A stretch of 64,000 bases of DNA from Mortierella sp. BCC40632. Its lineage: Eukaryota; Mortierellomycota; Mortierellomycetes; Mortierellales; Mortierellaceae. Of this stretch, positions 49,580 through 61,662 are shown piece after piece. The notes beneath the pieces are model-generated. The model ran no database searches. It was not told the DNA's origin and saw nothing but the letters and a program-made list of their open reading frames with translations. Position numbers and translations under genes: made by a program. The stretch lies in contig WAEK01000020.1 of assembly GCA_011634665.1 (NCBI GenBank), positions 322,001 to 386,000 of the forward strand. Reading direction: 5' to 3'. Every line of letters begins with the position of its first letter. The stretch's first letter is position 1.

Positions 49580-52500
49580 TCACTGCCGAAGTCGCTGAAA
49601 GAACTGCCATATCCAGCCCAGAAGATATACAAGACTGCCTAGGAACCTTCCGGATGCACCAATAGTGATCGTCCATACAACGATCGTCACATAGAGATTA
49701 GAGCCATCCTTCAAGACCAGGTAAGGAGCCACCTCGTCGGAAGAGATGGCAATCACCAGCGCACCATTGACGACAATCCACAAGACCAATATCCTGGTTC
49801 GGAATGATTGGTAGTAATCAGACTGCATTGTCTTGATGTCAACCTTTCTCGCTACCGCCTTGGCCTTTTTCGCAGGTGATCCCGATTGCTGAGCAGCCTC
49901 TGACCCTGGAGAGCCACCAAGCGACGAGGACGTTTGTCCGCCATTTGTATGGGTTGGAAGAAGAGAAGATGAAGACGAGCCAGAGGCAATCGATGTCCTT
50001 GGCTTCCGCTTGCGTTCGAGGTTGTCGATGGCCTCCTGATAGGCTGTGGAGACATATTGTTCGTCCGGCATTAGAACCGTGGATGCATGATAAATTGCCT
50101 CTCGCCCAATGAGTGGATCCTTATCATGATCTTCTGGTTCCTTGATTCCCCAGCTATGCGCCAATAACCAAAAAGTGTGTGTTAATTGAAGATTCTTGTC
50201 AGACTTGCTTGCAGCTGCCAGAAAATAGGAGGAAAGACTTACTTGACTTCATGCATATTACAGAATGCATAGACACCAAGAACACTGACATAACTTGGCA
50301 TAAGAAGTAGGAATTGTACAAAGCACGCAATCATATGCCACGGCTCGCCATACAATAGCGCCGAGAGCAAATAAACGGCCCAGCAACAGACAAGGGCCAA
50401 GATTAGGACATGGTACCCCGCAGCCTTGAACACTGCAACGACAGTAGAGAAAGAGTGCCAGTTGGCATAAGGTAGGAAATCGATCGCGTGGAGATAGGTC
50501 AAATATCCGGCCGCAAATAGGATGAACACTTGGATGCATGCGAAAAATATAAAACTCAGGATGAAAAGGTATAGCGAGTGGCTAAATTTCATAGAGAACA
50601 AACGATGGTTAGCAAAAGGCCTTCGACCTCCAGCATGCTTTCCTTGTAGCCAACAAGTCGACCTTACCCTCGGGGACGGTTGCCCATGGATATCATCATG
50701 ACGACGACAATTAAAAAGATATATGTATAGCGGGTCAACATGAAGGCGGTCTCACTAATGTGAACCTTTGTGGCTACAGCCAATGACTGAGCCATGTAAA
50801 AGAAGACCAGGTAGTAATTTCCCTAGGATGAAAAAAAGAATATGGTAGGGGAGAGTCAGCCTCAATGCCGGCTTTTTTTTTTTTTTTTTTATAGGAGGAT
50901 GAAAATGATCAACCAACTTACGATAGCCAAGAACCAAAACACCGTATCACACCCTAGGTAGATGATCTCGAGTGTTAACCACAGTTTCCGTAAGAGAGTA
51001 TGTCCACTTCTCCAGATGGCGGCAATATGCGAGACAGCATAGATCAATCCAAAGAACCGTCGGTTCTGCCATTTGCGTTTCATGCCCAGGAAACTTCCAA
51101 TATTGGCCGGCAACTCGGTCTCGGCCCAAGCTGATCGTACATATTGCATCGTGTTTTGTGCATTTCGTCGTGTGGTGACCAAAAACGGTAGGATTTGATC
51201 TTCTGCAAAATACGAGTATTCTAGCACTTCACCGATCTCTCGGTTGTCCTCGCTAAATACCAGGTAATCTGGTTCAAAATACATGGTCAGAGGCCCTTTT
51301 CCGGATATAGGCTCTGGCAAAAGAGCTTGATATCTGTAGGCGACCAGCGCTCCAGGCATGACAGAGATGTAACCAAAAATACTCTCAAAGGGCTTCTCAA
51401 GTACACTTGAGACTTTGTACTCAAAGATCTGAGCGGCGATGAGTGGGTTCAAGACTTTCCACCAGAGTAGACCCTTGGCGACCCGAATCTCACCACATGC
51501 TCCAGCAGTGTTGGGGTCTCGGTGAAAGGCGTCCCAAAGATGGTAGAGACTTCCTTTGCCAATCTTGGCTCCAGCAGTTGTCAATAAGGTGATGCGTGGT
51601 TGAAGGAGTGAACAAAGACCGTTGAAGAACCATCGATGAGAGTTGAGTTTCTTTGTATGTCGTTCCTTGAGACAAAAGATGATTTGGATAGGCGGAAAGT
51701 GGTGCTTGTTGTTATTTTTGATTGTTTGCCCCTTCAGTCGCAGCTTACTGTCCACAGATACTTGAGTTGAATACTATAATCCATTTCGTATCCAAAAAAA
51801 AAAAAAAAAAAAAAAAGTCCCATTAGTAACAATGCACTCTATGTATGTTTTGTTCTAAACTCTCAGGCCTTTTTTCTTCATTTTGTTGTGAGACTTACCT
51901 CAAAGATATGTGCCTCAACTGCTTTCCCGTTGACTTGGTTCTTGGCTACACCCTCTTGCCAACATCCCATGGATGCAAGCACCTTGAAGATCATTGGATC
52001 CAGATTCCGTCGACCGTCTGCGACAATACAAATTACAATCTTTTTCCATGAATCCTCGGATGACCACACTGGATTCTTGTGAAAACGAGATTTTGAGCCA
52101 GGATCACACATGTGCTTGATATCCTTGATGAGGGAATGTAATGTCAAACAAAACGCTTTTGGAGTTTCCTATTTAAAAAAAAAGTTGGGGTCGTTAGATA
52201 CACTGAAAGGCAGGATAGTTTACTAGGCGTTCCATGGGAAGAAAAAAAGGAAAGGGGAAGGACTTTGACGACAGTCCTGCCCTTTGACTCACCTGGTTGA
52301 CCGTAAGGCAAATAGCAATCTCAATGGGTCGATGCAACAACCGGGGCCTCAGCTTATAACGACCCTCAGGAACCATGTCTGCATCACAGGTCACGGCCAT
52401 GTATCGCATCGTCTCAAACTCCTGTCCTGTCTGGTAATCAACTGCCGAAAGATAACTGGTCGGCACGGGTGTATCCAGGACAAGATTTCCATCCGTCAGT

Positions 52501-53105
52501 TTGACTTTTTTGGGTTTGAACAGAAAATGAACTGGTGTGGGCATTTGCATCGCGGGTGGGAAAGAGAAGTTGTTTGCGATATGGGAACCAAGTCGGAGCC
52601 AGGGTGCCTGAAGCCATTGTGAGAGTGGATAATACATAGGTGGGCCCGCCTGAACTCTTCTACCACCATCTGCCATCGGGATAGGACTGCTGCTTCCGTT
52701 GTTCATAGGTGGGTAAAACTCTCCCGGTGCAAAAGGGGTCGCTGTCGAAGCCAACATGGGTGAAAGTGGTGGCGAGTAAGTGGCTGAAAACCTTTGATCA
52801 GAAGAACGATCAGCTCTTGCATAGGAATGTCGGTGGTCGCCTCTGCTGTTGTAGCTGTTACTGCTGTTTCTATTATGGTTCGTAACGGTTCCTGATGGAT
52901 GTTGCCCAGCCATCCTGCTTTTTTCTCTTCCGGGCGATAGATAACCTTCTTGGTAGGAACTCCTATCATGATCTCTTCCAGCTCGTCCTTGGTTGTGAGC
53001 ACCAGCTGCTGACGATCGCGGACTAGCATGGAAGAGTGTAGGCGAGGGCATTGCCGTTGGCAGTTCAATGGTTGGCACCCTTGGCAGTCCTGTCTTTCGA
53101 GGCAT
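49580..53105 (-). CDS. Chitin-synthase-like protein with substituted catalytic motifs
   Basis: Family 2 glycosyltransferase related to division-1 chitin synthases. Exons: 53105-52293, 52168-51899, 51773-50922, 50822-50668, 50581-50243, 50153-49580; exactly 1000 aa, phases close, no stops. A 150-residue disordered N-terminus is followed by the typical order: RYMAVTCDADMVPEG, IVICIVADGRRN, GVAKNQVNGKAVEAHIFEYS, LNSHRWFFNGL, LYHLWDAFHRDPNTAGACGE, then 6-7 membrane helices and a WGIKEPEDHDKD block corresponding to SWGTKGDD. But the usual LDVGT is LTTAGA (about 425-430), AEDR is AEDQ (551-554) and QRRRW is MKRKW. So the fold is kept while donor and catalytic residues are changed. Presumably plasma membrane; probably not a synthase by itself. 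Converges with STE24, 112 bases apart. Confidence 0.85.
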
Positions 53106-54322
53106 GATGGCGCCTTCTTACACGCGCAATGATCCTGCTCTCTAGCTTTGGGCGATCCAGTTTGGGAAAGTTGTACTAATAGAAGGCGAATAGCCAATAA
53201 ATCAAGAGAGTCTATTGACCATGGAGATAATAAGAGCAGCGGTAAGTCTGTTAGTTTTCTTTTCTTTTCTTTCTGCCCCTGTGCTCGGGTGTCGGTGTGA
53301 ATCCCCTGTAGTTTCTGATCTATCCAATGTGTTATCGACTGGTTGTTGGGCAGGTAGAAATAGCAAGTCGTGCTAAAGATCTGGTTTGGTAAACTCAAGT
53401 CAGGCAGTCGTGGATTCGAAGAGAGAAGAGTGCTGGTGGCAAATCTACAAGAGTGTCAGTCGCCCCAAAAAGCCTTATGCAACCAGGAAGCGATGTGCTT
53501 TTCGGAAAGAGTAAACGGTCGATCACTGCCGCTTTCCAGTACTCCAACAGATATTGAAAATCGAAATTCAGGCAAGATAGCAGACCTGGTTGTATCTGGC
53601 ATTAATTTCTAGTGTGATTTGGTGGTGTTGCCAAGGCTCCCTCCTCTGACTACTATGCTGAGATTATCGGATAGTATAGTCGTGGAAAGGGAGGTTTGTT
53701 GTCGCAGCAGTATGGATTTGTTCAAGGGACGGGTATATTGTGAAAGAGAGATTAAAGACTGAGGGAATAAAAGGTACGGCGAGAAACGGGAAAAGAGAAT
53801 GGTTGGGGAGAAGGACAAGAAGGAAAGAAGCAGTGGTTTGAACAAACGGACAGCGGCCGTTGTTGTTGACTCGGACTTGGCCCTCGCTCACTCGTCAACC
53901 ACGCCCTCGACCATCCTCAGATGAGAGGGATGGGGGATGAAAGGAGACATGAAAAGAAAGGGGCACTTCTTTGATAATATGACCCACGCTTAAAATACAG
54001 CCAGATGTGCCTGCTAGGCTTGGTGTGTCGGTTGGTACTCCGTGACAGCTATCCACAATAGCCTTGAACAGCTGCACAACACAGAAAAGGGGGGTCGCAT
54101 AGACCTGGCTCGATCTGCTGACAATGCATCGAACTTGTTGTGGACCAAACATGCCAATACGTGAGCACTCCTGTGCATGTGTGTCCCATCCGCAGCATGT
54201 TGGACTGTCATTTTCTTAAAGTGTGACACTATGCAATGAGAAGACTATCCAGCCCCTGGAGAGATTGTCTGGACACACAGGGCAGCCGAGCTTTTATAGA
54301 GAGAAGAGAGAGGGAGGGGGAA

Positions 54323-54369
<47 letters not shown>

Positions 54370-54677
54370 TTTTTTTTTCTTTTTCCATGGTGGCTGAAGA
54401 TGGTTGGTGGCAACACAGTCTCGCCTATTCGGTTTGTTGCCACCATGAGATCATTCCAACTCAAAGCCTCTGTGGCCTTGGGATCAGTATCTGCTCTATC
54501 ACTTTTTTTTTTTTTTTTTTTTTTATACAATCCAGGGTTCATCCCGCACTATTCCTCCGCTCGGTCTATGGCTAGACCTTTGCATTCGGCCAGGCTAGAG
54601 TCTCCACTTATTTCTCTTATCTCTTCTTTTTATATTACAAATTGTGGTGGGATGAATGCTACGAGATTTAGACTATT
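53106..54677. other. Intergenic: chitin-synthase-like promoter and bHLH 3' flank
   Basis: 1.6 kb with a (GA)n tract at 54327-54366 and T run at 54504-54523. Frames across 53370-54200 lack motifs or overlap both strands. No RNA gene seen. Confidence 0.5.
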
Positions 54678-55808
54678 TTACACTTCTGGTTGGTTCGATG
54701 GTCCTGCTACCGACCTGAATGTCAACGACGATGGCTCTGCCGTGGGTGTTGCACTGTCCGGGGTCAAGATGTGTGGCGCCGTCCTAACCGATGCGGATGA
54801 TGATGACGGTGACGGCGGTGGTGGTAGAAAAGTTTGTATTGTTGGTAAGGGATGATGTCCTAGCTGGGTCTGAGAGAGAGCAGAGAAGGTGGCCGGCGGA
54901 AGCACCGAGAAAAGTGGAGGCAGGGTTGTGGTCTGGACGTGATTTTTCGTGTTTAGAATGGGGGATAGCGACGGTGGCGGGGTAGCGCCTACAGTGAATC
55001 CATGAAGAGTAGGTGGGCTCGAAGGTGAGTGAGGCGGGGACTGGAACGAGCCTTGACTCTGAGCGTCGGGGCTAGGCAAGGTCATTCCAAGACCGAGACT
55101 TTGATTGACCGGCTGACCCTGTGCACTTCCAAGAAGGTCAGAAACAAAAAAATGTTGAGTGGGAGAAGTCATCCGAGGAGAGGCCTCTGGAGAGGATTCA
55201 AAGGACGGTGGCAGGCTTCGGGTATCTGGTATAGTGAGGTCCATCATATTGTCAGCGCCATTGTCGTCGCTCTCGCCACTGCTGCATACACTCGGAGTCT
55301 CTGGTACTGAGAATCCTAGTGGCACAGTCGACAGAAGGGATGAAGTATCCATGGAGCTCGAAGATTTCGTTCGAAGATCCGATGACTGAGAGGCAACAAG
55401 ACTAGCGTGAGACCGGAGACGATGGATCTCGGCGATAGCATTTCGTAGCGTGGTGATGGAGTTGGACTTTACTGGAGGTCGCTTCCGTTCTCCATCAGAA
55501 GTTGGAGTGTTAGTGCTGTCAGGTGTACTGGGATTGCTCAAGTCCTGACCCGGCTCCGATGGAGTCTGCTGGTCCATCGTTGTCGCATCACCCCCAGATT
55601 CTTGGATGAGACACGCAAGCTCGTTCAGGAGCTGGTTCATAGTGTCACGTCGCTGGCGCTCGTCGAGAATGTGGGTAGTGCGGCGGCGCTCAAGGGCGGT
55701 AAGGCGAGCGATGGAGTCAATATTTTTTCGGTTGAGAACATTGACTCCATGGAGCCGGAAGACGTTCTTTGGGTTTGATGTAGGTCGGGTAGGACTCGAT
55801 GCTGTCAT
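54678..55808 (-). CDS. bHLH transcription factor
   Basis: Single-exon gene, 376 aa. Basic region and helix 1 are RRRTTHILDERQRRDTMNQL (41-60) with H46, E50, R53 and R54, the residues that contact CANNTG E-boxes, so DNA binding is expected. A long loop (about 71-114, with GGDATTMDQQTPSEPGQDL) separates helix 2, NSITTLRNAIAEIHRLRSH. The C-terminal two thirds are S/P/T-rich and disordered with an NMMDLTIPDT patch. Long loops are common in fungal SREBP/RTG-like and other zygomycete bHLH factors; the R-for-Y SREBP hallmark cannot be shown here (position after E-R is Q-R-R), so a SREBP call is not made. Targets unknown. Confidence 0.85.
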   Translation of the reverse strand: MTASSPTRPTSNPKNVFRLHGVNVLNRKNIDSIARLTALERRRTTHILDERQRRDTMNQLLNELACLIQESGGDATTMDQQTPSEPGQDLSNPSTPDSTNTPTSDGERKRPPVKSNSITTLRNAIAEIHRLRSHASLVASQSSDLRTKSSSSMDTSSLLSTVPLGFSVPETPSVCSSGESDDNGADNMMDLTIPDTRSLPPSFESSPEASPRMTSPTQHFFVSDLLGSAQGQPVNQSLGLGMTLPSPDAQSQGSFQSPPHSPSSPPTLHGFTVGATPPPSLSPILNTKNHVQTTTLPPLFSVLPPATFSALSQTQLGHHPLPTIQTFLPPPPSPSSSSASVRTAPHILTPDSATPTAEPSSLTFRSVAGPSNQPEV

Positions 55809-57171
55809 CGGAGCAAAGATCCACAGACTGTGCGGTGCCTGTTCCGAGTAGAGGAGAGAAGGGTGATGGAGAGAGAAGGAGAGAGGAAGAGGAAGAGAGA
55901 GAGAGAAGGGTGGAAGGAGAAGGTATAGCGGTTGGGACTTGAGACGGTACTCAGCCGAGGGATATGTGTGTTTGGACGAGGAGGAGAGTCAAGGAGAAAG
56001 TGAAGATGGGTGGATGGGAGGGGGGGGGAGAGCAGGGGTGAGGGGCGAGAGATGAAGGGTGAGAGACGTGGGGAGAGGAGAGGAAGCGTGAGAAAGAGCG
56101 GAGAGGAGAATGCAAATGTACAGGGCGGATGGACGATACCCGTGGACAGAAAGGGAAAAGAATCCGCTCGTGTGCTAACACGGGTTCATGTGGAGAGAGC
56201 GGGGAAAGATTGGCGCAGAGAGAGAAGAGAAAAGGGAACAGAGAAGAGAGGCGATAATGCATGTCGCTCGCCGTGGACAAAGGAGAGCGGACAAGAGCAC
56301 ACGAGATCAGGGCGTGGATTATCGACAGCCAGTCGTCAGCTCTGATAACTCGTCCGTGGTTGCACACACCCACGGCTCAGAGACGCAGATGTGGCAGATA
56401 ATGCGCCTTCCTTCCCTCCTCAGGCGACGCCCATGGAAACAGGGAAACAGCGCAGACCATTTTCACGTACAGGCACATCCTTTTTTGTTTGTACATGGGC
56501 AGGGTTTTTTTTGTTGCCCTGATTCATCCCAGCACTTTCTGGCTTGTTTTGCAAGCCGAGGCTACATTGCAGATCAGGAACAACAACCGATATTGTTTTT
56601 GTGTCTTCATTTCTAATGTCTAATGATGGGTGAGAATAGCCCACTCTAGCTCCCTGAACCAACAAAACAGCATGCCGCATTACTGTTGCTGCCGCTCTTG
56701 CCCTTTTCAATGTGAGATCTCGGTTAGATACTTCTTTACTCCGTGCAAGATTTAAATCCCGTTCTCATCTCATTCTAGGTGTATCCGTGGACGCTTTTGG
56801 TGGCATTCCTGGATTTTTGATTTTTCGGCCCAGAATGCCTTATGAGGTAGGAGCAGAGACGGAGTTGAGCCCAGTTTACTAGCTCTGTTAGAGAACAAAT
56901 CCAGAGTGAGGAAAGAGAGAGCAGGCGAGAGAGAGAGAGAGAGAGAAAGGGGAAGAGAGAGAGAGAGAGAGCAAAAGAGAGAGAAAAAAGGCAAAAGGTG
57001 GCGGAGAATCCTTCGCTTGACTGGCTTTAATGACAACTCCTCATTTTTCACAAGATATTTTTCCCCAGTGTCCACCACTAGGTGAGGCCTTTAAATCCCT
57101 CAGTACGGTTGGCTGATCGAGTGCCAAAGATGAGAGCTTACTGTGGTTTTTTCTTTTTTTCCTGCTGGTAC
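55809..57171. other. Intergenic, purine-rich
   Basis: Promoter side of the bHLH gene; GA-rich 55850-55930, 56030-56240 and 56925-57000 tracts. No supported gene. Confidence 0.5.
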
Positions 57172-57319
57172 CATGGATATGTGGTATGATCCCTTTCCCC
57201 TCACAGTTGGCATAGAGGTTGTTCCATACATGAAAGGTGGTTGGTGTGGCTCACCGCTTGACCCAACGGCCAGCGTATCTTCGTAGACAAGTGGGGTAGC
57301 GTTGCGCATTGACTCCCAT
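57172..57319 (-). pseudogene. Isolated exon-like fragment
   Basis: Minus-strand open piece bounded by an acceptor (GACTAG|ATGGG at 57320) and a donor (TCCATG|GTACC at 57172). It reads MRNATPLVYEDTLAVGSSG then PHQPPFMYGTTSMPTVRGKG. The composition is protein-like with many aromatic and proline residues, but I find no start or convincing neighbouring exons, and I do not recognise it. Probably a gene remnant, possibly one exon of an unresolved gene. Confidence 0.35.
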
Positions 57320-59989
57320 CTAGTCGCAAAATCAGAAGAACTGGCTGTGTCAAGATGTTTCCACTAGACGCAGATAAAGAAGATGTACTCACTATCTGTA
57401 GCCAAGGAGAAACTAAAGGAGCATGAATGGAGTCAAGAGACACTTCGCCAAGGGTAGATAAGGCAAACAAACGAACGATTTGAGGAGTGGGAAGCATAGC
57501 AGCAGGAGAGAGCAGATAAAGATCTATTATCTACCCCGTTGTGTTCGTTCTTTGACAACAAGTGTTCCTGTTGGTGGTACGTTAGATTTTTGTGTTTGCT
57601 GGACCGTCTTCTGTTCATGGAAAGAAAGTATTGTCTAGAAAATCGACGCCTGAGCTAAAGAGAGTAAAGTTCGGAAATCAGTTGTCCTTCCTGTGTCTGA
57701 GGGCTGAAAGCTGCTCAGGCTACAATAGGAGCATCCGAGAAGAACGATACCAAAATCCATGTTCCTTTCCATGCACGGTAAGGCCCTCCGTGCTACAAGA
57801 CGCCAATTGACCGCATACACCATTCCTTGCAAGCGCAACATCACTCTTATTGCTGCAGCTTTGTTACCATTGTCGCTGATACAAAGGTCTTCTTAGCTCG
57901 GTGCTTACCATCCTATAGACAAATCTCAAAACCTTGATTGTCTGATTGTACCCCAACTCTAACCTTAAGGCATACATCAAGACATGTCGGTAACCTATCA
58001 GCGTCATGCCATGGACTCTTGTTTATGTGTGTGTCCATGGTAAACGCCAGGCTCAAAGGACAATGCGCAATGGGTTGAATGAAAGGTCCATAACCAAAGC
58101 CAACACCTGACACCTTCCGGTGTATTAAACAAAACTCTGCATGGCTTTTGAGGAGATTAGACGTAGGCGTTGACCTGCTGACTCGGTAGCTCCTGTATCT
58201 TTGTTTAGCTTCGACGCCTGCGGACACCTCCTCCACGGTAATACATCGAGTAAGAAAAGGTACGGATTAAGACAGACAGGCCCAAAACGAGCAAGGCACC
58301 CATGCGACTCTGTTTACAAGGCGTCCAACACAAGATCATGCAAGAAGGTAGCAGTGAGTTTGATAACACCTCTCCAGAACTTCTTTCTGGTACAACAAAT
58401 CATCTTGTACTTCGACTGGCCAGAACTGATAGCATATCGAGGGTGAACCCAACACAGTTGCGAGCTACTGTGAGGACGAACAAAACAAAAGAAGCTCAAT
58501 GTGTACAACATTAGGGTATTTGGGGGCATTCGTGTGGAGGGGGATAGATTCGTAGTCACTTTTTAGGGCAACGGAGCCGAAAGACAGGCCCAGACACCGA
58601 GAATAGGAGTGGCCAAAGACAACGCTAACGACCACCCATGAAGCTTAATTGAAGGATCGTTTTTTTCTTCCAAAGATCAGGCTCCGAAGGGGAGGATGAG
58701 ATATGGAGCCAACTGCAGGACCGAAGCTGTGTTCACTGGGGTTGGACGGGAGCCAAAGTTATCTCTGGGATCTTGTGCGATCCAAGATGTACTTCTCCTC
58801 TCACAGCTCAACGATATCGCGCACTGTTACCTTTGGCCAAGCATCCGTTCTTTCGCGTGGCCGGAAGAGATACATGCATGAAGAAGAAGGAGAAAAAAAA
58901 AATTAACCAGACGATCAACTGAGAGCCGTTTCTCTTTCCGAGGATCAGAGTTCTCTTCCTCGGGCAAGTAACACCCGCTCCTCCTCCTTCTTCACAAATA
59001 GTAGTGGTAGTCTCTGCTCTTCTCAATCGGAGGGAAGGCATATTCGATCGAGAGGGGTGAGTAAGGGTGATTGCTAGAACGTAAGACCGAGTCCAGGATC
59101 CAAAATCGCTAGCGAGACCACATTGAAGAAGAAGAAGAAGAAGAAGAAGAAGAAGAGGAGGAGGAGGCAGTGTAAATTTTGGATTGATCGTTGTGTGTCC
59201 ATGAACATGCTCAGGAATAAATGATTGATGTTCGCTGGCTACTCTAGAATGCTCACCTTTTACTCTCGCTGCCTTGTTAATTTTCAACAACTTTGTTCAG
59301 CGGTTGGGCAAGGCTTCAATGATAATAAAAATAACAACTTGGTACCGACATGCCAAGCTCATTCCAAGGGCAAGGGGGATGCTGGAAGGAAACGACTGTC
59401 TGCTGCGGGGAATGAGAGGGTGAACCAAATAACGTCTTTGGGCAGCGGAATGAAGGTTACAGGCTCAAGGCTGTCCACGGAGAGAAAGAGACAGTGAGAG
59501 AGTGAAAAAGAAGGAGGAGGAGGAGGAGAGAGTATACACAGACGCAGACGCAGGTATAGGACAACACACAGCATACACAAAGGCTCGCACATCGATGCAC
59601 AACAAGAGTTTGGATTCCCCTCCCTTAGTGTTGGGCGGAGACAACGGCACGAAAATGCAATTCCGTCCCTTCTGAGCAGAGCATTGAGCCGTCTGTTTGT
59701 TGAATGAATGGGCAAGGTGTTAAAGCAGGATAGAGTATGAACAGAAGAGGGGGAATATACTCTTGGAGATGTACACTCCAGGCACCACAGGCTGACTACA
59801 ACCACAACAGAGGGAATCGAGAGCACTATAAAACCCGGCAACACCCCCGCCAACTTTGGTTTTTTTTTCTTCAGCCCTCAGGACTCTCACACTCGCTCCG
59901 CCTCCCGCACTCTCTTCCTCTCTTCCTTTCGCTCCCCTCTCCCCCCTCCCCCGCTCTCCCGCGCGTTCTCGATTACGACTGCCGCCAAC
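57320..59989. other. Intergenic region, no gene supported
   Basis: 2.7 kb. Short frames at 57592-57844, 57913-58236, 58201-58559 and 58808-59290 conflict between strands and carry no motif. (AAG)n at 59131-59165. The right end is the promoter of the UNC93-like gene. Confidence 0.45.
59827..59833 (+). promoter_or_regulatory. TATA box of the UNC93-like gene
   Basis: TATAAAA in gagcactataaaacccgg, 157 bases before the ATG, followed by a CT-rich leader; fits a strong promoter for this highly biased gene. Confidence 0.65.
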
Positions 59990-61593
59990 ATGGTGCGCCT
60001 CGCCGACCCCCTGACCCAAGTTATCATCTTGGTAAGTCTTGATAGGGTTGTCTCTCTTAGCCACCGTTTTAATTCTGTGGTCACTGGCACTTCTCCACCA
60101 CCCAACAGCCCAACTCTTGCACTCGACCGCTCACATCTCCTAATGTCCCTCACATTTCCTTGACATCCTTGACTGACGCGCAATGACTCGTTCTCTTTTG
60201 ATGCTCTTAGGGTTTCATTTGCTTCTGCTGCCCTGGTATGTTCAATGCCTTGCAAGGAACTGGTACCTACGGTTTGGATCCCAAGGATACCGATGTTGGT
60301 AACAGAGCCGGTACTGCTCTGTCGCTTGTGTTCGCTGCCTCTTCTCTCTTCGCCGGTGCCTTGTTCAACGTCCTCGGTCATCGCGTCCTTCTTCTCCTCG
60401 GTGGTTTGACCTACGTCTTGTATGTCGGATCTTTCCTTGCCTACAACTACATCAAGTCGATCGCCTTTGTTGTCGTCTCGTCCTGCTTGCTTGGTGTTGG
60501 TGCCGGTTGGTTGTGGTGCGCTCAGGGTGCCATCATGATGGGTTACCCCGAGGAGGGCGAGAAGGGCAAGTACTTCTCTATCTTCTGGACCATTTTCAAC
60601 CTTGGAGGAGTTCTCGGCAACGTTATCCCTCTCGGTGTTCAGTGGAACGACGCCAAATTCAACGGTGCCTCTCCAGGATCCTACACCGGCTACATGGTTG
60701 TCATGACCTTGGGCTCTTTCTTGACCCTTCTCTTGTTGCCTATCTCCAAGGTTCACCGCAAGGATGGAACTCCTGTCGTCAAGGTCAAGTACTCGAACCC
60801 CATTCTTGAGCTCAAGTCGGTCTTCAAGCTCTTCACTGACTGGCGCATGTTGACCCTCATTCCCATGTTCTTCACCTCGAACTGGGTTTACACCTACCAA
60901 TTCACCGGCTTCAACGCTCCCAACTTCTCTGGTCGCACTCGCAACATGAACTCGATGTTCTACTGGTTGGCTCAGATTTTTGCTTCGATCATCTACGGTG
61001 CCTTCCTTGACCGTGCCAGCTGGACTCGTAAGACTCGTGCCCGCTACGGACTTATCTTGTTGGCTGCTGCCTGTATTGCCACCTGGGCTGGTGGAATCGC
61101 TTTCCAGCGCACTTTCGGCCCCAGGAGCTACATCGTTGATCCCGAGACTAAGGAGTTTGTCAAGAACCCCGATGACTACCACAAGATCGATCTTGTTAAC
61201 AACACCGCCGAGTACCTTGGTCCCTTCTTCTTGTACTTCTTCTACGGAGTCGTTGACTCGATGTACCAGGGTTACTCGTACTGGTTGATGGGTGCCCTCA
61301 CCAACGACACCAACCAGGCTGCTCGCTTCGCTGGATTCTACAAGTTTGTCCAGAACTTGGGAGGTGTCCTTGCCCCCGTTGTCCAGACCTCGGTCATCGG
61401 AAACGCCCCATCGAAGGGTGACAACATTGTGAACGCCACCTCTCGCGGTATGGGCGAGCTCATCATTTGCATTGTTCTTGTCTTGCTCGGCATCGTTGCC
61501 GCCATCCCTGTCGCCTGGAAGGCTGTTCAGGACACCACCATCGAGGAGGAGGATGGTGAGAAGCAGGAGACCTTTGAAGAGGTCAAGGCATAA
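59990..61593 (+). CDS. UNC93-like major facilitator membrane protein
   Basis: Membrane protein of the UNC-93/DUF895 branch of the major facilitator superfamily; substrate unknown. Exons 59990-60031 and 60211-61593, 474 aa. Exon 1 codes MVRLADPLTQVIIL and the first helix continues GFICFCCPGMFNALQGTGTY after the intron. The family's PGM(F/Y)NA-x-G motif is present, then about 11-12 hydrophobic helices, a central cytosolic loop (SKVHRKDGTPVVKVKY), SNWVYTYQFTGFNA, and a hydrophilic acidic tail EEEDGEKQETFEEVKA. Codon use is strongly C-ended (CTC, ATC, GTC), unlike neighbours except eS4, implying very high expression. This bias leaves the antisense strand open for 570 codons, which is a shadow. 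Confidence 0.93.
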
Positions 61594-61656
61594 AGACATG
61601 ACGACGCAAGCAGTTGCTAGTATACCTTTTTCTCGTTTCCTACTCTAATATTATTG

Positions 61657-61662
61657 AATAAA
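61657..61662 (+). terminator. Polyadenylation signal of the UNC93-like gene
   Basis: AATAAA 64 bases after the stop codon, in an AT-rich context. Confidence 0.6.

Noticed and set aside
59887..61599. 570-codon antisense open frame
   Set aside because: It lies exactly opposite the UNC93-like gene, whose C-ending codon bias removes stops on the other strand. No domain and no independent splice logic.
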